Source: Serpula lacrymans var. lacrymans S7.9
Lineage: Eukaryota; Basidiomycota; Agaricomycetes; Boletales; Serpulaceae
Direction: 5' to 3'
Length of the DNA stretch: 64,000 bases
Assembly: GCF_000218685.1 (NCBI RefSeq)
Contig: NW_006763298.1
Coordinates: 1,522,869 to 1,586,868 of the forward strand
Shown here one piece after another: positions 55,910-64,000 of the stretch (position 1 is the stretch's first letter; the number at the start of each line of letters is the position of its first letter). Below the pieces are notes generated by a model. The model was not told the origin of the DNA, did not search any database, and saw only the letters and a program-made list of their open reading frames with translations. The position numbers and the translations under genes were made by a program.

Positions 55910-57771
55910 ATGGATTTCGTTTTGTGAGTTATCTCTCAAGTCCTCCAGTGCTTGAGCTGATGGCCGATAGCAATCAATCAGAGTTTCTCCTTTCACAAAA
56001 CTTCTCACACATAGTCGCTTTCTCTTGACTCTTCGTTCTCAGGAAGATCATTATCATTCTCTCATTCTCTTCCGTCTTTCTGCTACATCACAACCAGAAA
56101 ACTTAGAGCAGTCCCAAAGCTCCATATCCTCTGACGGATGTAAAGATTTACCTTCAAGTCATCCATACAGGCAACTGTATGCGATGGAATCAGCATGTCC
56201 ACATCTTGGTGCAGACATGTCTCATGCAGATATTGAAGAATGCGAGTCTAGTCTCGTTGCAGTTTGCCCTTGGCATAGGTATTGTTTTCAGCGACCCTTC
56301 ACCCTTCAACCCTTCAAAGTCTAATCATTTCCTACCAGATACGACTTTGACCTTCGCACTGGCAATAGCGAAACTGGTCTCAAAGCTTGCACATACGCCA
56401 TCGAAGTCAAGAACGATCCTTCAGATGGCATAGATAAAGTTTGGGTGGAGGCACCAGAAGGGGGAACTAACTGGCGTATTGTCGAGCTGAGGCCTGTATC
56501 TGAAGGTTAAATACTCCTTTATTCTTTGCGACGATGAGATATATGGCTGACGAATTTGGTGTTTAGAATTCGCAGATCCTCCTCCCATTTCAGCAGATCC
56601 AGATCCGCTGGTCAACCAAGCTGCATCAATTTCTCCTATCGAGGAGGACGTGGTTCCTGTAAAAGACGCGCCAACTACGTTGATGCAATGGGCAGTTCTC
56701 ATTCTGAACACCGCCAACCCCACCTTGAAGGTTAGCATATCTCCCCCTAGCCGTGTAAATGTGCCCAAGGAAATATATCTCATTCATATTCGTCATACCA
56801 GGTTCAGCGCACTAAACATGCTGTTCATTTGTTTCGAACAGGTAAACTATCATCCATTGGTAACAAGTCCCCCACGGCACCGAAACCACCAGCGGTTCCT
56901 CCAAGAGAAGACAGTTATACTCGAAACATCGTCGATCCTAGAAAATCAGGAAAAAAGAAAAATGCAGCTGTCATGCTTCATGCTTTGGCAAATATCGAAC
57001 AGTGGGCGTGAGTACACTATGACCCATGCTTTGGACTTGCTGGTACTCAATATTGGCATAATCTTCTAGCATCGATCTGGCGTACGTCGCATACCTGATT
57101 TTTTTTAAAATATATAGATGAGACTGATCATTCATCTGTACAGCTGGGATATAATCGCGCGGTTTGGGCCATCTCACCCCGATATACCACATGCCTTTTT
57201 CTCTGATTTTACTAAAATGGCCCTCGATGAATCCAAGCATTTCACTTTACTCACCTCTCGACTACTTGCTACGTCTCCAAACACCCCGTACGGCAGTCTT
57301 CCGGTGCATGCAGGTCTTTGGGAGTCTGCCACAATAACTGCGCACTCGCTGCGGGCTCGCCTTGCAATTATTCACCTCGTACACGAGGCCCGTGGACTGG
57401 ACGTAAACCCAGGGACAATTGATCGCTTCCGCCGCACAGGAGACAAGGAAAGTGTAGCAGCCCTGGAAGTAATACACGCGGATGAAGTAACCCATGTGAC
57501 ATCTGGGCATCGATGGTTTACATGGATCTGTGAGCAGCAAGGAGTAGACGCTGTAAGTACGTTCAGAGAAGAAGTAAGGAGGGGTTGGAGAGGAGATATC
57601 AAAGGCCCTTTTAATGCGGAAGCGAGAGAAACAGCAGGTATGACGAGAGAATACTATGAAGGTTTGAGAGGGGAGATGGATTTTGTCGACAAGAGGACTG
57701 ATGCCAGTGCCACGGTGGATCATGATGAAAGTATGGCGCCTGCAAGTGTACGGGTGGAGTACGAGGGCTGA
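55910..57771 (+). CDS. Rieske [2Fe-2S] domain fused to ferritin-like DUF455 protein
   Basis: Probable iron protein combining an electron-transfer domain with a di-iron-type helical bundle; reaction unknown. ATG 55910 (MDFVF), first intron GTGAGT...ACATAG to about 56014, then LLTLRSQEDHYHSLILFRL. Rieske motif: Cys66 and His68 in ACPHLGADM, and Cys89 and His92 in CPWHR; the second exon ends at CPWHR and an intron joins YDFDLRTGNSETG. After a linker rich in Pro/Asp comes DUF455: LMQWAVLILNTANPTLK, KKKNAAVMLHALANIEQWA, AFFSDFTKMALDESKHFTLL, RLAIIHLVHEARGLDVNPG and ALEVIHADEVTHVTSGHRW. The E...ExxH and HADEVTH patterns are the likely metal ligands. Six introns, intact to TGA 57769-57771. The start is the weakest point because TATA is very close to it. 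Confidence 0.85.
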
Positions 57772-58960
57772 TATGGCTATGCCAGATCGTGTGTAGTACC
57801 GTCAATATACACAATGATCCGGTGTTCAAAGTATCTCAAATCAGGTTTCCGAAGCTTCTCAACGAGCTACACATGTCCTTCATCAACCAATACGCTGAAG
57901 AAAAAATTGCGCACAGTTCAATAACCGGATCGATTCATGAAAGAATAATTAGTAGCGAATGGGATCTGAAGGCCCAACCGTCTCCCGCCGAATCTAGATG
58001 GTAACTGGAACGCACTAGGTACAGCAAAAGTTTGTCCTGGACAGGCGTTTGCGGTACCTAGTACGCTGGTTGACATCAATGGAGTTGTGCGAATTGGGCC
58101 GTGTACGAAAGGGTTATTGTCCGCAGTTGCTAACAGTGGTACTGACGAAACTATGAGAGAGCTTGGAATCAACTGGACAAAGGCGAAGTGGTGTGTAGAA
58201 ACAAACAAGAGATAACGCCAGACGACTCCACTGTTGCGTTCTTACATCTCGCCGGGATTCCTGACAACCCAATATATAGTATGATGTGGCGTGCCAGTGA
58301 CAGACTCGAAGCCCCTCGAGACAACTTGAAAACAAATCGAGGAAAAATCAGTAACTTCTCGGAAGCCCTACCAAAACACAATGGCGAAATGGTGATTAAT
58401 CAATCATAAAGCCAGTCTGGAAGGCAATAGCGGACTGTAACAGAAGTAAGCAATTGGATGGGGACAAGTCATACTAGACTGACTGCACATTCTTCTATTT
58501 GAAAAGCGACACACCTAGTGCAGTACTTAAGGCAAGTCCAGAGTAACATAAAGCGTCTGAAATACCGGACCACCACTCGATTCGATGTTACCATCGCAAC
58601 GATTGGACCCACATCGGTTACCGTGATGGTGGTGATCATTGATGCAACCTCATCAGTGTATTGATAGACACCAACGCCTTGTGTAATAAGTACTTCCTTC
58701 ACCTCACTATGATGATGGATTTACTGCGAGTGGTCCAGGCGGATGCTTCTTTAGGCATCGCCTCTGAGCAGGTTGAATTCAAGGCTGTATCACTGACAGT
58801 TGCAATCTCAGACTGTCATCGCGTGCCAAACAGTAGCACGGATCCTTTTTTGGTGGTATTCAATTGCAAGTTGTAAGGCCGCTACTTACTTCGAACTTGA
58901 TTCCCCTTCTATTCCCTGTTTTTTCTTACTTCTTATTTGTAACAGTAAACTAAACGTCTG
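57772..58960. other. Intergenic, unassigned ORF remnants
   Basis: Several 70-100-codon ORFs on both strands (57918-58409, 58661-58876). One plus-strand stretch (SLTVAISDCHRVPNSSTDPF, about 58780-58850) vaguely resembles a C2-domain loop, which sits at the N-terminus of some mushroom NACHT proteins. It is not connected by clear splice sites to the next gene. Confidence 0.35.
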
Positions 58961-61900
58961 ATGTTCAACAATTCTAGCAATGTTGATGCGAGTCATTCAA
59001 TGTTCAACGAGGTGCATCATGATATGTACAATACGTCCAGGTCACTCGTACAAGGAAATCAGAACATACATAACGTCGTATACGGAAATCAAACAACATA
59101 CTTCTCTAGTAAGCTTCACAAAATTTACAGATCGTATCTCTAATCGCTATCGTACGCAGCTTACCACCCGGGACTTGAGACCTTGCAAAAGGCTTGTGCG
59201 ATGAGTGCAGCATTCGACTCTGCAGCTCGACATCCAGCGCCGGCTTGTCTTCCAGGCACTCGTGTTGAAGTCCTTAGTCTGCTCTCCGATTGGCTAGATA
59301 AAGATGGTGGTTCGCCGATTTGCTGGTTGAATGGTTTGGCTGGCTCGGGTAAATCAGCAATCGCCCAAAGCATTGCTGAGAAATATGCAGGCCAAGGACG
59401 TCTTGCCGCAAGTTTCTTTTTCTCTCGCAGAGAGGTACGGCGCAGCACAGCACAAACATTCTTTCCGACTATATCTCTCCAGATTATGTCTTTCTTTCCA
59501 TCGATCAGACCAGCGGTTCTCAGTGCTATTGACGATGACGGCTCTATCCCAACAAAAATCCTTCGCGAACAAATGCAGCATCTTATCCAAGAACCCTTAT
59601 TATCACTCAAAGAATCATTGTCGTCACCTGCTGTCATTGTTGTCGATTCTCTGGACGAGTGCGAGCACGATTACATGGTTCTCGAACTAATCACACTCCT
59701 CGCAGAGCTCCTGCGGGCGTGCACAATTCCCTTGCGAATCTTATTCACAAGTCGAACCGAGTCTCATATACAGGCAAAGTTTAACGAACCAGAAATACAG
59801 GTCATGACACACGCGATGGAGCTCCGCGCTTTTAACGCTGAAGATGACATCCGTTCGTATCTGAAACACTCTTTTGGAGAGATCGTAGAAAGGCACCAGA
59901 TTTTGCGTCACGTTGCGGCACCTTGGCCCAGTGAACACGATTTCAACAGCGTAGTTGAAAAGTCATCTGGGTTATTCATATTTGCCACCACTGTAGTAAA
60001 GTTTGTTGAGGACAGGCACCACGATCCACGCATGCGACTCGGAAAGGTCCTGAATGAAGAAACAAGCAGCGATCCAGCAAGCTCAGCCTACACAGATCTT
60101 AATATACTTTATCTCGACATCATTTGCATTTCTCCTCAAGTCGATCATTGTCAACTACTATTGGGCGTCATTCGATATGTCTCCGAGCCTATTTCCATCC
60201 ATGACCTTGATATCCTACTCAATGCTCCTGATGTAGATGTCAGGTTTGTCCTCTCTGCGTTAAAATCGGTGATCCTAATTCCGGACAACGAGGACGAGGA
60301 AGTCCGGATATATCATACTTCGTTCGGAGAATTCCTCTCCAATCGCGAGCGGTCAAAGGACTATTTCATTGATCCCGACACACATCATCACAACATCGCG
60401 CAATTATGCTTGCAGCTCATGGTGAAACAACTGAAACGTGATATGTGCGATATACGGGACCCTTCAAAGCTGAATAGCGAAGTTGAGGACCCTTGCAGAC
60501 CGTCGCAAGCGCTATATCAATAGAGCAACAAGCTACTCTTGTCGTTATTGGTCTTTTCATTTGTCTCGTGTACCGCATAATGGTTCGCTGGATGCCTCGT
60601 TAGTGAATGTTCTACGGGAATTTGCTTCCAAGTCATTGTTATACTGGATGGAAACCTTGAGCCTCCTTGGCGAATTAGAGGGTGCCGTGTCAACGTTACA
60701 TACAGCTATACATTGGCTGAAGGTTCTTCAATTTCGTTTTATTCTTCTCTATTGGTTCTAATGCGAAGTTTGGCCACAGGGTCTTTCGGAAGTCCCTGCC
60801 GATGTTTTGCAACTTATGAATGACGCTGTGCGGTTTGTCCTGATGTTTTTGGATGGTATTGCTCAAGCTGCATTGCATATATATTACTCGGTACTTCCGC
60901 TGACGCCGACATCCACCCTACTTCGCAAGACTTACGACGATGAACTCATCGGGACATTCACGGTGCTATCAGGCATAGAAAGTGACTGGGATGCTTGTAC
61001 TCGGAGTGTCACGGTCAAAGGATGCGTCACTTCTCTTGATTTCTCGCCTGACGGAAATATGGCTGCTTCTGGATCAGATGATGGTGTCCAACTATGGAAT
61101 GCAACTACTGGCAACAATATCGCAAAGCTCGGTATGCCTGTAAATCCCTCATGCCCCGTAGCTTTCTCTCCTTCTGGTTCTTGCGTCGCTGCTGGTTATG
61201 ATGATGGCCTAGTTGCCGTTTGGGATACACTGTCCGGACTATCTCTCGTTAACAACAAAGAATGCCATGAAAAGCAGGTTTCTGCCCTCGCGTTTTCATC
61301 CAGCGGGGACCTCCTTGCATCTGCTTCCAGTGATGCAAGTATACAATTGTGGGACGTAAAGAATGGCCGTCCCCTTCGAAGATTCTCGGGCCACAGTAGT
61401 CGTGTCAGCCTGTTGATGTTCTCGTCAGACAACACCAACTTAGTTTCTGGATCTGACGATACGAATATCATCGTTTGGGACGTCATGAATGGTCGCATGC
61501 AGCATATGTTGAAAGGACACAAGGATCCGGTCAGGTCCGTTGCGATATCACCCGATGGCGCATACCTAGCTTCTGGCTCTGATGATAAAACCGTTCGAGT
61601 CTGGGACGCAAGAACAGGTACTTGCATTAAAATCTTGAAAGGTCACTCGAAGAGCGTCCAATCAGTGCAGTTCACAAGCGATAACCTACATGTCATATCT
61701 GCTTGCTGTAGATTTGTGTTTCGATGGGTCATTGCGTCTCGCAAATCAAAAGATACCCTCTGGGCGCTAGACGAATATGCACAGGAGGCAATGAAGCGCG
61801 TGCCATTTTGGGCGGTCAAAGCTTTCGGATTTCTACACACTCGTTTGGTCGGGTATTTAATGGAATATAGCTTGAGAGATTCACTCGCAGTTCAAATGCG

Positions 61901-63197
61901 TGTTTGCTATTCCAGCAATCTTGACACCTACACGTGTTCTCTTGGAAAACAGGCGTGGCACACCCCAACTGTCACACCCATAGCTCGCAGTCCCCCGTCC
62001 TTCAACAGTTTCAGCGAGCTCATCACAGCTCTGTCAATGTCACCAGATGCTGCACGGGTGATGACAGGTGAGCAAGGTTTCATACGGTTTTGGGATGCTA
62101 ATGTGCACACCAATGGTTGGGACCATACTTTGCGCCTTATGAACCAACGTTCCAAGTTCTTCGCATCAGCTCCTGACGGGCATCGGTTTGTCATAGTACG
62201 GCTGCTCGACGTTTTGTTGGTTGATGCGGCAGGTTCACTGGTGAAATCACTGGTCAGCTCACCAACGGACGCTGATGGGCGCGCACTTTTCTCTCCAGAC
62301 TCGACTAAAATTGCTTACTGGGGGGAAGATTCGGATCTTCACCTATACAGTTCCTCCACTGGTCGTCGCCTGGATAAACTTGACGGCGATATTGACGACA
62401 TCTCTTGCGTCGCTTTTTCGCCTGATAATAAATACATTACCGCTGGTCTCACCGACGGCACTATCGAGGTGTGGGATTTGTCATCCAACAAACGTTTGGT
62501 CAAGGTCAAATCTGAGCTCCCCTCTGTCACCTCCATCGTGTTTTCTCTAGACCATACTAAAATTGCATGTGGCTCGGCAAAGGGTGGCTTACGAGTCCTG
62601 GATGCCCTTATAGGTCATACAATATCGAAATTTGATGGTCCTGCAGAACAAGTGACGGCTCTGAACTTTTCTCGAGATGGAGAGCTTGTTGCTTTCGGAT
62701 CACAGGAAGGATCTATTCAGCTACTGCATCATTCAACAGGTGTCTGCCGTCCACTCGCCTCAAAAGAGAATGCTATGTCGACTGCTATCGATTTCGTTGA
62801 ATTTTCGGACGATAATTCAAAGCTGACGTGCAGGAATACAGATGGTGATGTCACAGTCTGGGATAGCGTGGTCGAATTAAATGGAGTGGACGGTGAAGAA
62901 AGTGGCCCAGCTGAGAAGGATGAAACTTGCAATATTGAAAGTCTCAGCCCTCCGCTTTCGTATTTGATTTCAAGGACAGAAGATGGCATATTGGGAGATT
63001 CTCTTTTCAGGCCTGGATATGTTTTGCGCAAAGATGGCTGGATTCTCGACGACAAGAAAAAATTGATTTGGCTCCCGCCATCTTTCCGACCGACCGAATC
63101 CAAGTCGACATCGCTTATTGTAGATGGGGACAGGTTAATTGTATTGGGTGTGTCAGGGTTTCCCTTATTTTTGAATCTTGCTGTGCTTCGCTCCTAG
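58961..63197 (+). pseudogene. NACHT-WD40 NLR-like receptor with one-base frameshift
   Basis: STAND P-loop NTPase of the kind mushrooms carry in large numbers, thought to act in non-self recognition. ATG 58961; a short Asn/His-rich N-terminus (MFNNSSNVDASHSMFNEVHH), intron 59109-59159, then a linker and the NACHT domain with Walker A GLAGSGKSAIAQ and Walker B VIVVDSLDECEHD, then SRTESHI and the winged-helix part YHTSFGEFLSN. At 60490-60492 an extra C in CCC shifts the frame: the reading needs LNSEVED then LADRRKRYINRA, and without the extra base the ORF continues. Intron 60723-60779, then at least nine WD-like repeats (LASGSDDKTVRVWDARTG and similar) to TAG 63195-63197. All other parts are intact, so it is a very recent pseudogene or a sequencing error. 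Confidence 0.88.
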
Positions 63198-63447
63198 GAC
63201 TGTGGTAATCTGTAAACCATCATTATAAAATGTATCCAACTGTAAGTTCTTGTTTGAGATGTACGTGTATAGTAATTGTTAGTACTTGTAGAAAACAAAA
63301 TGTGAAACTAAGTTTGTGCTCGAGAAGGAGAAGTTCCTATATTTTGACGAAAGATAACACCCAAGCTGAGAGTGCAAAGCAACACTAATGTTGATGATTT
63401 CGGCTGAAACGTAAATGTAAAACCATGACTCACCTTAGACGTTTCCT
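63198..63447. other. Short convergent intergenic space
   Basis: Separates the NLR stop from the stop of the minus-strand gene at the right edge; nothing recognised. Confidence 0.4.
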
Positions 63448-64000
63448 CTAACGAACACAGTTTTGAGCTTTAGCCACCTTTGTGACCGTCGTAGTCGTGG
63501 TAGTTACTGTTGTTACGTACGACTCTCCACCGCTTGAACTACAGACATCATCCATCCCAACGATAGTGCTCGTGCTGTCGTCATCAATTTCACTACCGGA
63601 CCGAGTGCTCCTCACTTCCGTCTTCAGTTCGTCAGAGGAGAAGCTACGGGTGAAGCACCGAGTAGCCTGCCATAATCTGCTTGCTTCATATGGCTGCTTT
63701 CGTTGTAGCTGGACCTAAGGAAATGAAGAAAATTAACGAGGTGTGATGATCTATTAGTAACCCCCAAGATAAATATCTTTACGGTGCAAAACCCTCTTAC
63801 CTTTGTTCCAGGGACAGAGCTCCCAGTACCACCCAGCGAAACAACAAGTTCCATGTCTGGCCAGGAAATTCTGGATACACTGTTGTGTCAGCTCTCAGGC
63901 TCATACATATTAATACATATTATTTATACGGGTTTCTGGGTTATATTAGAGTGTTCGACTCACATGATGGTCTCATGTAGTGAATTACCGGGCTCAACGC
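63448..64000 (-). CDS. Partial unknown gene (5' end beyond window)
   Basis: Three exon pieces on the minus strand. About 64000-63964 reads NSLHETI. An intron (about 63963-63881) ends TCCAG and joins IISWPDMELVVSLGGTGSSV. A second intron (about 63800-63717) joins PGTK to VQLQRKQPYEASRLWQATRC, followed by a Ser/Asp-rich tail and a Thr/Val-rich run (TTVTTTTTTVTKVAK) to TAG 63448-63450. All junctions are GT-AG and frame-consistent. No domain recognised in the visible 130 residues; the main part lies outside. Confidence 0.55.

Noticed and set aside
58661..58876. C2-like text upstream of the NLR as part of that gene
   Set aside because: No splice path to 58961 could be found, and the similarity is limited to a short loop.

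Overview
The window looks like nuclear DNA of an agaricomycete (mushroom-forming basidiomycete). Genes are split by many short introns of about 50-60 bp with GT-AG ends. The families present are typical of that group: FunK1 kinase, NACHT-WD40 receptor, DUF6533 membrane protein, Tnp2-like, pogo-like and Harbinger-like transposases, and a Ty1/Copia element. No rRNA, tRNA or CRISPR array was seen. All family names come from reading translated motifs; no database search was run.

Layout. (1) 1-7.7 kb: an amino acid transporter (minus strand, running off the left edge), a decayed F-box/LRR gene and a FunK1 kinase pseudogene. (2) 7.7-33.3 kb: a dense transposable-element island. It holds a Copia element with inverted instead of direct LTRs and a nested solo LTR, a Tnp2-like transposase cut off by that Copia, three nearly identical copies (A, B, C) of an unrecognised 2.03-kb TG...CA element that carries its own ORF, a pogo-type transposon split into two distant halves, several multi-exon genes of unknown function that travel with these elements, and a Harbinger-type DDE pseudogene. 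(3) 33.6-64 kb: ordinary host sequence with signal peptidase subunit SPC1, a KIN1/PAR-1 kinase with a KA1 tail, three hypothetical proteins, a second amino acid transporter, a TauD-type dioxygenase, a DUF6533 membrane protein, a Rieske/ferritin-like fusion, a NACHT-WD40 receptor with a one-base frameshift, and a partial gene at the right edge.

How the parts fit. Copy A of the 2-kb element sits inside an ORF between two GCGG copies; removing it together with one GCGG rejoins the reading frame, so the unit moves on its own. Copies B (minus) and C (plus) each carry half of one pogo element on one side. Inverting the B-C interval on paper rebuilds one pogo transposon bounded by matching ends next to TA and interrupted by one 2-kb element with ACAA on both sides. 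This is good evidence for a past inversion by recombination between B and C. Many stop codons in the island are TGA where a CGA arginine is expected, and one is TAG for an expected Trp. Both fit C-to-T decay of methylated CpG or a RIP-like process.

The most novel object is the 2.03-kb element: LTR-like ends and promoter, no recognised LTR-retrotransposon body beside any copy, and an ORF whose only difference spotted between copies is synonymous.
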